The notes: generated from the sequence alone by a model not told the origin. 64,000 bases of DNA from Nocardia bovistercoris (GCF_015674855.1 NZ_JADMLG010000002.1:372001-436000), one strand, 5' to 3'; shown: positions 41,568 through 51,047, numbered from the stretch's first letter. Translations and numbers: made by a program.

Positions 41568-42494
41568 ATGACGGTCGACCACGCCCCCGCAACCACCGTG
41601 ACCAAACTCGGCTCCCGTATCGGGGCGAGGATCGATGACGTCCGCCTCGGCGGTGATCTGGATCCCGCGACGGTCGCGACGATTCGCGCGGCGCTGCTCG
41701 AACACAAGGTGATCTTCTTCCGCGGTCAGGATCATCTGACCGAGGACGGGCAGGACGAGTTCGCTCGGCTGCTCGGGACGCCGACGACCCCGCATCCGAC
41801 GGTCACCTCGCACGGTGTGAAGTCGCTGGCGATCGATTCGGAGAACGGGCGCGCGAACAGCTGGCATACCGATGTCACGTTCGTGGACCGGATTCCGAAG
41901 GCGTCGATCCTGCGCGCGGAGCGGCTACCGGCGTACGGCGGTTCCACGACGTGGGCTTCGACGGTGGCGGCCTACGAGTCGCTGCCGGAGCCCCTGAAGG
42001 TGCTCGCGGAGAATCTGCGGGCGGTGCACACCAATGTGTACGACTATGTGGCGGCGCACGAGAGCGGCCAGGACGAGGCGGGTGCGTCGGCTTATCGGGC
42101 GGAGTTCCGTTCCACCGTGTACGAGACCGAGCATCCGGTGGTGCGGGTGCATCCCGAGACCGGTGAGCGCGCGCTGCTGGTCGGGCATTTCGTGAAGCAT
42201 TTCGTTGGTGTGTCGAGCTCCGAGTCGCAGGCCTTGTTCCGCTTGTTCCAGGATCGGGTGACTCGACTGGAGAACACCACGCGCTGGAACTGGGCGCCGG
42301 GCGATGTGGCCGTCTGGGACAACCGCGCCACCCAGCATTACGCGATCGACGACTACGACGGTCAGGCCCGTCGGCTGACCCGCATCACGCTGGCGGGCGA
42401 TATCCCGGTGGGTGTCGACGGCAGGCCGAGCACGGTGCTGAAGGGCGACGCGGCGCACTTCTCGATCGTCGAGGACGTGCGCGCCGCGGCTTGA
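41568..42494 (+). CDS. TauD/TfdA-family dioxygenase, alkyl sulfatase type (Rv3406-like)
   Basis: A 308-residue Fe(II)/2-oxoglutarate dioxygenase. The iron ligands are in NSWHTDVTF (His, Asp) and TQHYAIDDY (distal His), and an Arg follows in the 2-oxoglutarate site. The whole length tracks M. tuberculosis Rv3406, which oxidatively cleaves alkyl sulfates to release sulfate and aldehyde. The likely role is sulfur scavenging. ATG 41568 has GAAGGTG upstream. Confidence 0.9.
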   Translation: MTVDHAPATTVTKLGSRIGARIDDVRLGGDLDPATVATIRAALLEHKVIFFRGQDHLTEDGQDEFARLLGTPTTPHPTVTSHGVKSLAIDSENGRANSWHTDVTFVDRIPKASILRAERLPAYGGSTTWASTVAAYESLPEPLKVLAENLRAVHTNVYDYVAAHESGQDEAGASAYRAEFRSTVYETEHPVVRVHPETGERALLVGHFVKHFVGVSSSESQALFRLFQDRVTRLENTTRWNWAPGDVAVWDNRATQHYAIDDYDGQARRLTRITLAGDIPVGVDGRPSTVLKGDAAHFSIVEDVRAAA

Positions 42495-42605
42495 CCTGGC
42501 GGGCGCCGCGGTCCATACGGGCCGCGGAGCCGACGGGCATCGCGGCATACCGTACGGACGAGGCGCGCGCCGCCGCCGGGAACCGGATAGTCCACACTGG
42601 ACCGC

Positions 42606-43820
42606 ATGAGTATTCGCCCGTTGGACGGAGTTCGCGTCCTCGAGCTCGGCAATTACATCGCGGCGCCGACCGCCGGACGCATTCTCGGGGATTTCGGCGC
42701 CGAAGTGATCAAGGTGGAGCGGCCGAAGGCGGGCGACGAGCTCCGCAACTGGCGTCTCTACGGCGGTGACACATCGATGCTGTTCCGCACGGTGAACCGG
42801 AACAAGAAGTCGATCACCCTCGATCTGCGTTCCGAGCAGGGCCGCGACATCGTGCTCGACCTGGTGCGGCACTGCGATGTGCTGTTGGAGAATTTCCGGC
42901 CGGGCATGTTGGAGAAGTGGGGTCTCGGCCCCGATGCGTTGAACGCGGTCAACCCGAAGCTGGTCATCACCAGGATCTCGGCCTACGGCCAGACGGGCCC
43001 GCTGGCGCGGCGTCCCGGCTTCGCGGCGGTCGCGGAGGCGGTCGGCGGGTTGCGTGAGCTGGTCGGCGACCCGGATCGTCCGCCGGTGCGGGTCGGGGTG
43101 TCGATCGGCGATTCCATCGCGGGCATCTACGCGGCGTTCGGCACGGTGATGGCGTTGTTCCAGCGCGAGCGCGCCGCGGGCGAGCCGGTAGCGCTGGCGG
43201 AGCGGGTCATGGATGTGGCGTTGAGCGAGTCGATCCTCTCGGTGATGGAGTCGCTGGTTCCCGACTATCTCGCCTACGGCATCACCCGTGAGCGGGTCGG
43301 CGGGCGGATGGAGGGCATCGCGCCGAGCAACGCCTATCCGTGCGCGGACGGGTCGAGTGTCATCATCGGCGGCAACGGCGACGCCATCTTCCAGCGCTAC
43401 ATGACCGTCATCGAGCGGCCCGACCTGGCGGCCGATCCCGATCTGCGGGACAACGCGGGTCGTTGGCGTCATCGCGAACGGCTGGACGCGGCGATCGCGG
43501 AGTGGACGAAGGTCCGCACCAGGGCCGAGGCGCTGGCGGTTCTGGAGGACGCGGGCATTCCGTGCGGCCCGATCTACACCGCGGCCGATATCGTCGCCGA
43601 CGAGCAGTACCGGGCGCGGGACATGATCCAGCCCTTCTCCGTCGACGTGGGCGAACCGGAACCCAAGGTGGTCGGCTTTCCCGGCATCGTGCCGGTGATC
43701 GGCGCGGCTTCGCTGCCGATCCGCTCCGTCGGACCCGATCTCGGCGAACACACCCGCGAGGTGCTGTCGGAACTGCTCGGCATGTCCGAGACCGCGATCG
43801 ACGCGGTGGGCACCGCGTGA
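42606..43820 (+). CDS. CaiB/BaiF-family (class III) CoA-transferase
   Basis: A 404-residue CoA-transferase. The N-terminus LDGVRVLELGNYIAAPTAGR, GAEVIKVERP and NRNKKSITLDLRS, then NFRPGMLEKWGL, are canonical. The conserved Asp of class III enzymes is probably in ERVMDVALSES. It moves CoA between carboxylic acids. The next enzyme gene encodes an HMG-CoA-lyase-like protein, so the substrate may be 3-hydroxy-3-methylglutarate or a related branched acid; this is inference. Its stop overlaps the GTG of a small ORF. Confidence 0.92.
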   Translation: MSIRPLDGVRVLELGNYIAAPTAGRILGDFGAEVIKVERPKAGDELRNWRLYGGDTSMLFRTVNRNKKSITLDLRSEQGRDIVLDLVRHCDVLLENFRPGMLEKWGLGPDALNAVNPKLVITRISAYGQTGPLARRPGFAAVAEAVGGLRELVGDPDRPPVRVGVSIGDSIAGIYAAFGTVMALFQRERAAGEPVALAERVMDVALSESILSVMESLVPDYLAYGITRERVGGRMEGIAPSNAYPCADGSSVIIGGNGDAIFQRYMTVIERPDLAADPDLRDNAGRWRHRERLDAAIAEWTKVRTRAEALAVLEDAGIPCGPIYTAADIVADEQYRARDMIQPFSVDVGEPEPKVVGFPGIVPVIGAASLPIRSVGPDLGEHTREVLSELLGMSETAIDAVGTA

Positions 43821-43981
43821 CCCGGCGGCCGGAACTGCGCCGACCGCAGGGGCGGGGCGGCTGGGATCCGCGTTCCCCGTCGCCGCGTCGACCGACCGTG
43901 CACCCGAATCCGGCGGGCACCAATCGCAAGGCGTGGGCGGGCGTGATGTGCGTGCCCAAGCAGGCGCGGGAGGAGAAATGA
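43817..43981 (+). CDS. Small 54-residue ORF linking CoA-transferase and lyase genes
   Basis: GTG 43817 overlaps the CoA-transferase stop (GTGA) and the TGA at 43979-43981 overlaps the ATG of the lyase gene (ATGA). The frame has about the same strong GC3 bias as real genes here. The peptide is basic and Pro/Arg-rich, ending in a more ordered KAWAGVMCVPKQ segment. It could be a real small protein or a coupling element. I do not know a family. Confidence 0.45.
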   Translation: MTRRPELRRPQGRGGWDPRSPSPRRPTVHPNPAGTNRKAWAGVMCVPKQAREEK

Positions 43982-44913
43982 CGGTGCTGCGCGATGTCAC
44001 CCTGCGCGACGGCCTGCAATTGACAGGCAAGACGCTGCCGGTGGAACGCAAGGTCGAGGTGGTCCGCACGCTGCTCGCGCTCGGCGTTCCCGAGCTGGAG
44101 ATCGGTTCGATGGCGCGCCCGGATCTGGTGCCGCCGATGGCGAACACCCTGGAACTGATCGAGGCGCTGACGCCGGAGGAGTTGCGACGCTGCTGGGTGT
44201 GGGTGGCCACGCCGCGGCACGTGGAGAAGGCCGCGGCGGCGGGTGTGCGCAATTTCCAGTACTGCCTTTCGGTGTCGGACGCGCACAACCGGGCCAATAT
44301 CGGTCGCGACGCCGAGACCAGCGTGGCGGCCATGCCGGACGCGATCCGGCTGGCCGAACAGGCGGGCGGCGCGATTCAGCTGTGTCTGGCGACCAGCTTC
44401 ACCTGTCCGTTCGACGGACCGGTCGACCCGGGCCGGGTGTTGGCGATCGCGGCGGACCCGCGCACCGACGGCGCGGCCGACATCGTGCTCGCCGACACGC
44501 TCGGTCAGGCCCATCCCGCGCAGGTCGGCGCGCTGATCTCGGCCGTGGCGGCGAACACGCCGCGGCGGCGCATCGTGTTCCACGGCCACGACACCTGGGG
44601 TATGGGGGTCGCGAACACGCTGGCCGCGATCGCGGCGGGCGCGTCGGTGGTCGACGGTTCGCTCGGCGGGCTCGGCGGCTGCCCGTTCGCGCCGGGCGCG
44701 AGCGGCAACACCTCCAGCGAGGACATCCTGTTCGCCACCAGGCCCGCGTGGTTCACCCCGGCGGTGCTGGCCGAGATGGTCGGGCTCACCGAGGGGTTGC
44801 TCGCCGAACTCGGCGAACCCAATCGGTCACGCGCCGCCGAGGGCGCGCGTTCGGAGGCCGAGGCGTTCGAATGGGTGGCGCGGCGCGCGGTCGCCGATCA
44901 GTCGAAGACGTAG
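43978..44913 (+). CDS. Hydroxymethylglutaryl-CoA lyase-like protein
   Basis: A 311-residue HMGL-type TIM barrel. All catalytic blocks are present: LRDVTLRDGLQ at the N-terminus, the metal-binding HGHDTWGMGVAN, and the GLGGCPFAPGASGN loop with the catalytic Cys. It should cleave 3-hydroxy-3-methylglutaryl-CoA or a similar 3-hydroxyacyl-CoA to acetyl-CoA plus a keto acid. ATG 43978 has a perfect AGGAGA seven bases upstream. Coupling to the CoA-transferase suggests a two-step activation and cleavage. Its last 16 bases overlap the convergent GNAT gene. Confidence 0.9.
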   Translation: MTVLRDVTLRDGLQLTGKTLPVERKVEVVRTLLALGVPELEIGSMARPDLVPPMANTLELIEALTPEELRRCWVWVATPRHVEKAAAAGVRNFQYCLSVSDAHNRANIGRDAETSVAAMPDAIRLAEQAGGAIQLCLATSFTCPFDGPVDPGRVLAIAADPRTDGAADIVLADTLGQAHPAQVGALISAVAANTPRRRIVFHGHDTWGMGVANTLAAIAAGASVVDGSLGGLGGCPFAPGASGNTSSEDILFATRPAWFTPAVLAEMVGLTEGLLAELGEPNRSRAAEGARSEAEAFEWVARRAVADQSKT

Positions 44914-45725
44914 TGCGGGAATTCGCCGACGGGTCGGAAGCCGATGTCGCGGTAGATCTTGTTGGAGGTCGGATTCGCTTTGTCCGCGAACAGGCAGACC
45001 GCGAGTCCTCGGGTGCGCAGGGTGTGGGAGACGTGGGCGCTGACCGCCGAGGCGTAGCCGTTGCCGCGCTCGGCGGGCGGGGTGTAGACGGGTCCGACGC
45101 GGGCCACGCCGTAGGCCGGAATCTGGTGTGCGGCAAGGCTGACCGGCTCGCCGTCGCGTTCCCACAGCCACCAGCGGCCCGCGGCGATGCGGCGGCGCAT
45201 GGCCACCGCGTCCCATCCGATATCGGGAATGCCTGCTTCGACCCGCATGGCGCGCGTCCAGTCCACGCACACGTCGCGATCGGATTCCGTTGCGCGACGG
45301 GGCGTTCCCGCGACGTCGGGTGATTCGAGGGCGTCGAGCCGATACAGCACGTTGACGAAGGACACCCGGTGCGGGACTCCGACCACCGCGCTCCAGCGCG
45401 CCGCGAACCGGGACGCGATCCCGTCGGCGCCTTCGACGCCGCCCGCGCCGGGCACTACTTCGGCCAGCGCCCGCACCGCGGGATCGAAACCGTCGGTGGG
45501 CAATTCGCTCACGTAGATCTCGCGGCCGCCGACGCGGGTGACCACACCGCGCAGCGTGTCACCGTCGTATGCGGTGAGGAAGTACGCGTCCGGTGAATTA
45601 TCCAGGCCGCCGGTGCGATTGGCGATGATCGTGGCGAGCACGGTGTACCGCAGCGGATCTCGACGCAGGAAGGCCTTGGCACGTCGTTCGAAGTCGGCGA
45701 CATCGCCGGTGATCGTGATCCGCAT
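44898..45725 (-). CDS. GNAT-family N-acetyltransferase
   Basis: A 275-residue protein with a C-terminal GNAT domain. The acetyl-CoA loop is PAERGNGYASAVSAHV (R-G-x-G-Y/H-A), followed by CLFADKANPTSNKIYRDIGF with the conserved Asn and Tyr. The N-terminal 140 residues resemble the extra GNAT-like half seen in many actinobacterial acetyltransferases. The substrate is unknown. ATG 45725 fits the domain start. It converges with the lyase gene, overlapping by 16 bases. Confidence 0.88.
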   Translation of the reverse strand: MRITITGDVADFERRAKAFLRRDPLRYTVLATIIANRTGGLDNSPDAYFLTAYDGDTLRGVVTRVGGREIYVSELPTDGFDPAVRALAEVVPGAGGVEGADGIASRFAARWSAVVGVPHRVSFVNVLYRLDALESPDVAGTPRRATESDRDVCVDWTRAMRVEAGIPDIGWDAVAMRRRIAAGRWWLWERDGEPVSLAAHQIPAYGVARVGPVYTPPAERGNGYASAVSAHVSHTLRTRGLAVCLFADKANPTSNKIYRDIGFRPVGEFPHYVFD

Positions 45726-45789
45726 ACGACCAGAGTATGCGTGGGCGCGACGCGCGGACAGCCATTTTTCCCGGGTGAACCGCCTGTCA

Positions 45790-45804
45790 GGCGAACTGTT
45801 CGCC
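45790..45804. repeat. Short perfect inverted repeat
   Basis: GGCGAAC and GTTCGCC flank one base. It is embedded between two near copies of CCGGGTG(A/G)ACCGCCT (45771-45785 and 45803-45817). It lies between the GNAT gene and the small membrane protein gene, both minus strand. It could be an operator or part of a terminator. Confidence 0.35.
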
Positions 45805-45850
45805 GGGTGGACCGCCTCGCCGAATGCGCTGCGCGGGAGGCGGTTCCGGT

Positions 45851-46195
45851 TCAGTCCTGGTCCGCTTGCTCCGGTTCGTCCGCCGCCGTCTCTGCGTCGA
45901 CCGCCGCGGCCTCGGTGTCGGTCCGCAGCTTGAGCAGGACGAGTCCCGCCGTACAGGCCAGGATCAGTCCGACGACGGTGACTTCCACGTGCAGTCCGGC
46001 GATGCCGAGGACCGCCGCGACGATGCCGCCGACGAAGAAGAACCATGCCGCGACCTTCGACAGGATCGAGGACAGAGTGCGCCTCGGTGGTGTCGACTCG
46101 CCACTCGCGGCCGGTATTCCGGCCTGCCCCTCGGCCTGCGCCTCGGCTGCCGAGGCATCCGAGCGCGGCGGGGATGTCGAGTAAGCTCCCATCAT
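45851..46195 (-). CDS. Small membrane protein, two transmembrane helices
   Basis: A 114-residue protein. Residues 1-40 are polar and disordered, two hydrophobic helices follow (AAWFFFVGGIVAAVLGIAG and EVTVVGLILACTAGLVLL), and the tail is acidic. GAGGAG lies just upstream of two adjacent ATGs (46195 and 46192). I do not recognise the family. It stands alone, with a divergent gene 325 bases away. Confidence 0.7.
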   Translation of the reverse strand: MMGAYSTSPPRSDASAAEAQAEGQAGIPAASGESTPPRRTLSSILSKVAAWFFFVGGIVAAVLGIAGLHVEVTVVGLILACTAGLVLLKLRTDTEAAAVDAETAADEPEQADQD

Positions 46196-46520
46196 CTACT
46201 CCTCGATGACGCCGATCAGAGTCTCGCCGTCACGCGACCGGGGCAGCGCGTCTCTTTCACGGCATCTCTACATCGTGGTACTGGCGTCTCGTGCGTAACT
46301 CCGACCACACACGCTACGACCCCGACTTTGCATTCTGCGCGACACGTGCCCGCGACACGCCGATGTGACCAATTCGATATCTGAATCATCCCTGTTTAGG
46401 ACGGTTGGGGCGCGCCTTTCCGGACGTGCGCACCACCCGCCCGCCTGGCTAGCTCACCGGACCTGCACTAGGGTGAGGCGACTTGAAATCCACAGGGAAT
46501 ACACAGGGAGTGTCCCCGGC
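46196..46520. promoter_or_regulatory. Divergent intergenic region, 325 bases, less GC-rich
   Basis: This gap between the small membrane protein and the lipoprotein-like gene is visibly richer in A and T (around 46360-46400 and 46480-46505), as expected for promoters. I could not fix -35/-10 pairs with confidence and see no gene. Confidence 0.4.
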
Positions 46521-47372
46521 ATGATGAGTAAGAAGGCCAAGATCGCGGGGCCCGCGATAGCGGTTGGCGCCGTATCCGCCGGTCTCGTGCTCATCGGCGC
46601 CTGCGGAATCGGCCACCACGACATCTACGTGCCGCCGCCCCCGCTCGAAGCCGGTCCGGCCGCGGTCGTGGAAAACGTGCGCGACGGCACCGGCGTCACC
46701 ACGCCCAAGGTCGTGATCCCGCCCTCCCCGAGCTGGCAGATCGCCCCCGCGGGCCCGCCGCGCCGACCGGCCAACTACACCCCGCCCTCCTCGACCTCCC
46801 CCGAATCGGAGACCGAGCCCTCGGAGACCTCGACGCGGCCGACGCGCACCACCAACCCGCGTCCCGGCGAACGCGACCCGCGCACCGGCGAGGAACCGAC
46901 CACGAGCACCCGCACCCTGTCCATCGAGCCGACCACCGTCGCGGCCGAGGAACCCCCGCCCCCGCACACCGCCGAGGCCGATCGCGCCCCGCGCGAGGGC
47001 GAAGCGCTGTCGTCCGAAGCGGCCGAACAGCTGCCGGAGATCGTCGAGCCGCCGCAGCCGGTGGTCACCGCCGAACTCGCGCAGACGACAGAGGCGCACG
47101 CGGCGCCCGAAGGGACCGATGCCGGTGGCACCGCCTTCGAATCCGGCACACCAGCCCTGCCCGGCACGACGACCCAACCGGACGCGGCAACCTCGACGGC
47201 CGAATTGGGCGCCCCAGCCCGGCCGACTACGGCGGCCCAGCTCGACGCCCATGCCACGGACGTTCCGCGCCCGAGCAGCCTCGCCGTGACCCCGACCAGT
47301 GGAGTCGAGTCGCCGGTCAACGGCACTTCGAGGGCAACCCGCCCCGGCGCGACGGAGCCCGCTGCGCGCTAG
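46521..47372 (+). CDS. Putative lipoprotein with Pro/Thr/Glu-rich disordered region
   Basis: A 283-residue protein. The N-terminus has Lys residues, a hydrophobic stretch and a lipobox-like LIGAC near residue 28, so it is probably a lipoprotein, though a simple membrane anchor is possible. The remainder is Pro-, Thr-, Ser- and Glu-rich with no folded domain visible, typical of exported actinobacterial linker proteins. ATG 46521 follows AGGGAG at 10 bases; the adjacent ATG 46524 is also possible. Function unknown. Confidence 0.7.
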   Translation: MMSKKAKIAGPAIAVGAVSAGLVLIGACGIGHHDIYVPPPPLEAGPAAVVENVRDGTGVTTPKVVIPPSPSWQIAPAGPPRRPANYTPPSSTSPESETEPSETSTRPTRTTNPRPGERDPRTGEEPTTSTRTLSIEPTTVAAEEPPPPHTAEADRAPREGEALSSEAAEQLPEIVEPPQPVVTAELAQTTEAHAAPEGTDAGGTAFESGTPALPGTTTQPDAATSTAELGAPARPTTAAQLDAHATDVPRPSSLAVTPTSGVESPVNGTSRATRPGATEPAAR

Positions 47373-47741
47373 CGGTATCGAGTGTGGAGGTGTCCCTGCG
47401 CGATGGCGGTCCCGCGTGGCACCGGAGTCTCCGAGCACGCACCGGCCTGCCTGGCACAGAAGATCGCGGACATGCGCCGCACCGTGACACCGACCACCGG
47501 GCTCGCGCCATTCAACGGTCCCCGGCCGAGTCACGCGGCAGCCGAACGAGCACGACGGACCCGTCCCCGAAATTACGCTCCGGCAATCGTTCGCGATCAC
47601 CTCGCCGACGTGACTCGACCGCATCCACTCCACGCCGCCTCGGCGACACCATGATCCGACGCCGCCGAGTCCGCACCGCGCATCCCGTGCGGGTGATCCC
47701 TCCGATCGATGTGCGAGGGACCACCTGCGCGGTCGGTCGAA
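47373..47741. other. Intergenic stretch, 369 bases
   Basis: A convergent gap between the lipoprotein-like gene and the acyl-CoA dehydrogenases. A plus-strand frame (47382-47654) is open for 90 codons, but its codon use is poor and it has no clear family, so I leave it uncalled. Confidence 0.35.
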
Positions 47742-48869
47742 TTACAGTTCGGGCAGTTCGTAGTCTCCGACCTGGGCGGCGAGTACCGCGAGGTGGTCGA
47801 GTCCGCCGCCGAGGGTGCGTTCGATGGCGGTGAGTCGCGCCACGTAGTGCCCGACCGGGTATTCGGCGGTCACGCCGATGCCGCCGTGCATCTGGATGGC
47901 CTCCTGACCGACGTGGCGGGCGGCGCGGCCGACCTGGAGTCGGGCGCGCGAGGTCACCACCGGGTCGACCGAGCCGTCGGCCAACGCGGCAGTCGCGTAC
48001 AGGCTGGAGCTGCGGGCGAGTTCGAGGGAGACGTACATGTTCGCCGCGCGTTGGGTCAGCGTCTGGAACTTCGACAACGTCACACCGAACTGCTTGCGCG
48101 CCTTCAGATAGTCGGTGGTGAGCCGCAGTGCCTCTTCCATCGCGCCGATCTGCTCCGCGCACAGCAGCGCGTGCGCGCTCGCCAGCGCCGCCGCCACCGC
48201 GCCCGATGCGTCGGAATCGGCGCCGAGGAGTTCGGCGGGGGCGTTGTCGAGGTCGATCTGCGCGGCGCGCGAACCGTCCACGGTGCGGTAGGAGCGCCTG
48301 CCGACCCCGGTTCCGTTCGGCGACACCAGGAACAGTCCGATACCGCCGCCCGGCAGCGTGGCGCTGACGATCAGGTCGTCGGCGGCGTCACCGTGCGCGA
48401 CCGGGTTCTTGGTGCCGGTGAGGGTGTAGGAGCCCGCGGTCGCGGTGGCGGCGGTGGCGAGTTCGGTGGCGGGCCAGCGCACCCCGGGTTCGGCGTGCGC
48501 GAAGGCGAGCAGCTTCGCTCCCCCGACCACGTCGGGCAGGATGCGGCCGCGCTGCTCCTCGGAGCCTGCGAGCGCGACCAGCGCGCCGGGGACATACACC
48601 GCGTCCACGATCGGTTCCGGCGCGAGCCGACGCCCGACCTCCTCGAGCACGACCATGGCTTCGACCGGTCCGGCGCCGACGCCGCCGTCGGATTCGGCGA
48701 AGGGCAGTCCGAGGATGCCGAGATCGGCGAGTTGCTTCCAGACGTCGCGGCTCCAGCCGAGTTCGGTGTCGGTCACCCGGAGTCTGGTCTCCGGGTCGTA
48801 GGTGCGGGCGAGCAGGTCGCGGACGGTGTCGCGCAGCATGACCTGTTCATCGGTGAGTTCGAAATCCAT
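47742..48869 (-). CDS. Acyl-CoA dehydrogenase, shorter subunit (FadE18-like)
   Basis: A 375-residue acyl-CoA dehydrogenase. The N-terminal helical domain (LTDEQVMLRDTVRDLL), middle beta domain (LTGTKNPVAHGDAADDL) and C-terminal domain with ARKQFGVTLSKFQ and QMHGGIGVTAEYPVGHY are present. The usual YEGT catalytic Glu block at the C-terminus is missing. It lies nine bases downstream of a second, longer dehydrogenase. Mycobacteria form heteromeric alpha2-beta2 dehydrogenases from such adjacent pairs, for example FadE17-FadE18. Confidence 0.9.
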   Translation of the reverse strand: MDFELTDEQVMLRDTVRDLLARTYDPETRLRVTDTELGWSRDVWKQLADLGILGLPFAESDGGVGAGPVEAMVVLEEVGRRLAPEPIVDAVYVPGALVALAGSEEQRGRILPDVVGGAKLLAFAHAEPGVRWPATELATAATATAGSYTLTGTKNPVAHGDAADDLIVSATLPGGGIGLFLVSPNGTGVGRRSYRTVDGSRAAQIDLDNAPAELLGADSDASGAVAAALASAHALLCAEQIGAMEEALRLTTDYLKARKQFGVTLSKFQTLTQRAANMYVSLELARSSSLYATAALADGSVDPVVTSRARLQVGRAARHVGQEAIQMHGGIGVTAEYPVGHYVARLTAIERTLGGGLDHLAVLAAQVGDYELPEL

Positions 48870-48878
48870 GGTGGCGCC

Positions 48879-50051
48879 TCACAATCCGAGGATCGTGGAG
48901 GCGATGATGGTGCGCTGCACCTCGCTGGAGCCTCCGTAGATGGTGGTCTTGCGGTAGTTCAGGTAGGTCGGGCCGCTGCGCTGCGCCCAGCCGGGCGAGG
49001 CGATGCCTTCCGCGTCGACCGGGATGGCGTCCTGGCCCGCGATGTCGAGCAGCAGTTCGGTGGCGGCCTGCTGCAGTTCCGAGCCGCGCAGTTTCAGCAC
49101 CGATGAGGCCGGATTCGGTTCGCCTTCCACGGAATTGGACACCACGCGCAGCTGGGTCAGCTCGAGGGCGAGCAGTTCGTTCTCCAGTTCGGCGACGCGC
49201 GCCGCGAACAGCGGGTCCTCGAGCAGGGTGCCGGATCCGGAGCGGATGGTGCGCGCGTACTCCTTGGCGACGCCGATCCTGACCTTGGTGCGGCCGACGC
49301 CGGTGATGCCGGTGCGCTCGTTGCCGAGCAGGAATTTCGCGTAGGTCCAGCCCGCGTTCTCCACACCGACCAGCTGATCGGCGGGGACCCGGACGTTCTC
49401 GAAGAAGACCTCGTTGACCTCGTAGCCGCCGTCGATCAGTTTGATCGGACGGATGGTGACGCCGGGGCTCTTCACGTCGAACAGCAGGAAGGAGATGCCC
49501 GCCTGCTTCTTGGGCGCGTTCGGATCGGTGCGGACCAGGCAGAAGATCCAGTCCGCGTACTGCGCCAGCGTGGTCCAGATCTTCTGGCCGTTGACGATGT
49601 AGGAGTCACCGTCGCGGACCGCGGTGGTGCGCAGCGAGGCGAGGTCGGAGCCCGCGTCGGGTTCGGAGAAGCCCTGGCACCACCAGATGTCCAGCGACGC
49701 CGTTGGCGGCAGGAACCGCTTCTTGAGCTCTTCGGAGCCGAAGTGGGCGATGACCGGGCCGACCATCTGCGCGTTGAAGGTCAGCGGCTCGGGCACCGAG
49801 GCCAGCTGCATCTCGTCCTGCCAGATGTGGCGCTGCATGGGCGTCCAGTCCTTGCCGCCCCACTCGACGGGCCAGTTCGGGACGGCGATGCCGCGCTCGT
49901 TCAGGGTCTTGTGTGCCGTGACGATCTGGTCGCGGGTCAGCTCGTGACCGTATTTGACGCGCTCACGGATTTCGGCGGGGATCTCGGACCGGTAGAAATG
50001 GCGCAATTCGTCACGAAAGGCGATCTCATCCGGGGACAGGGATATTTTCAT
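48879..50051 (-). CDS. Acyl-CoA dehydrogenase, longer subunit (FadE17-like)
   Basis: A 390-residue acyl-CoA dehydrogenase. FAD and substrate motifs include CQGFSEPDAGSDLASL, NGQKIWTT and the C-terminal IYGGSSEVQR, where the common enzymes read IYEGTSQ; Gly replaces the usual catalytic Glu, as in heteromeric mycobacterial FadE proteins. It probably forms a complex with the downstream subunit and acts on a steroid, fatty or branched acyl-CoA. ATG 50051 was chosen because GGGAG lies upstream; a GTG six bases earlier is in frame. Confidence 0.92.
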   Translation of the reverse strand: MKISLSPDEIAFRDELRHFYRSEIPAEIRERVKYGHELTRDQIVTAHKTLNERGIAVPNWPVEWGGKDWTPMQRHIWQDEMQLASVPEPLTFNAQMVGPVIAHFGSEELKKRFLPPTASLDIWWCQGFSEPDAGSDLASLRTTAVRDGDSYIVNGQKIWTTLAQYADWIFCLVRTDPNAPKKQAGISFLLFDVKSPGVTIRPIKLIDGGYEVNEVFFENVRVPADQLVGVENAGWTYAKFLLGNERTGITGVGRTKVRIGVAKEYARTIRSGSGTLLEDPLFAARVAELENELLALELTQLRVVSNSVEGEPNPASSVLKLRGSELQQAATELLLDIAGQDAIPVDAEGIASPGWAQRSGPTYLNYRKTTIYGGSSEVQRTIIASTILGL

Positions 50052-50260
50052 ACACAACTCCCATGGTGTCTCGTACGTCCGAGTCGAACCTTACTCCTCG
50101 GTAATCTCCCACTGTCGGCGGGATCACACACGAGAACGCGGGAATCTCAGCAAACTTGCAGCGATCGCCGGGCGACTGCCTCGGCGCACACCACGGCGAA
50201 CTGGTACCTTGCTGCCGTGGGGCCGCGAAACCCACGCTCGCAGTCATAGGGAGTCATCTG

Positions 50261-50977
50261 GTGAACGGCAGGACCTTCGCACGCGCCGCCGCGGCGATCA
50301 CCGCATTCGGACTCGGCGCGGTCCTCACATTCGGCGCCGCCACCGCCGAACCCACGGACATCGTCGAAGCCGCCCTTGTCGAGCTCACCGCCAAGGCGGG
50401 CGAAGACACCGCCGCGCAGGCGGGCGTCGGCGCGCTGCGGGAGTACACCGGACTCGTCGACATCGCCGAATTGCGCCACATCGCAGCCAATTTCGTGCCC
50501 TTCGCCTACGCGGCGCCGACCTTCGGCTGCGGCAGCAACGGTCCGATCACCACCATCATCGCCGCGGGCACCACCGAGGGCGCCAACCGCAACCAGGGCG
50601 TCAACCCCGTACCCGGCAGCCTGCGTTTCAGCGCGACACCCGCGCACACCGGCGCGCCGCTGAATTCCGGACTCGTCGTGGCCTGGGTCAACATCAACAA
50701 CGGCCGCAGCGGGCTCGACACCCTCGACGACCGCACCGAAGTCGGGCTGCCCACCCTGTCGAGGACCGTCGACCCCGGCACCGGCACCGTGCTCGCGGTC
50801 ATGTGGGGCGTCATCAACTACCCCTTCGCCAACTGCGTGATGACGCCGACCGTCGGCACCTTCGTGGTTCCCGAACTCCCCGCCGCGCCACCCGCGCCCG
50901 CGCCGCCGCCCCCCGCGGCCCAGGACGTTCCCGCACCCACGATTCCCGGCTTCCCCCCGCCGCCCGCCGCAGGCTGA
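50261..50977 (+). CDS. Secreted protein of unknown function
   Basis: A 238-residue protein with an N-terminal signal peptide (positive start, hydrophobic AAAAITAFGLGAVLTFGA, probable cleavage after ATA near residue 28). The mature part contains two Cys (in FGCGSNG and FANCVMTP) and a beta-rich central region, then a Pro/Ala-rich tail. GTG 50261 is set by AGGGAG at seven bases. The family is typical of exported Nocardia proteins, but I cannot name a function. Confidence 0.78.
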   Translation: MNGRTFARAAAAITAFGLGAVLTFGAATAEPTDIVEAALVELTAKAGEDTAAQAGVGALREYTGLVDIAELRHIAANFVPFAYAAPTFGCGSNGPITTIIAAGTTEGANRNQGVNPVPGSLRFSATPAHTGAPLNSGLVVAWVNINNGRSGLDTLDDRTEVGLPTLSRTVDPGTGTVLAVMWGVINYPFANCVMTPTVGTFVVPELPAAPPAPAPPPPAAQDVPAPTIPGFPPPPAAG

Positions 50978-51047
50978 GAATTCGCCCCGGCGCGGATGTC
51001 GGTGGCGCGGGATAGGCTGCCGGAGTTCACGACCGGAGGTCATCACC

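Noticed and set aside
41925..44333. 800-codon frame antisense to the dioxygenase, CoA-transferase and lyase genes
   Set aside because: Shadow frame; it crosses three well-defined genes and shows no motif.
47382..47654. 90-codon plus-strand frame
   Set aside because: No ribosome site, weak codon bias and no recognisable family.
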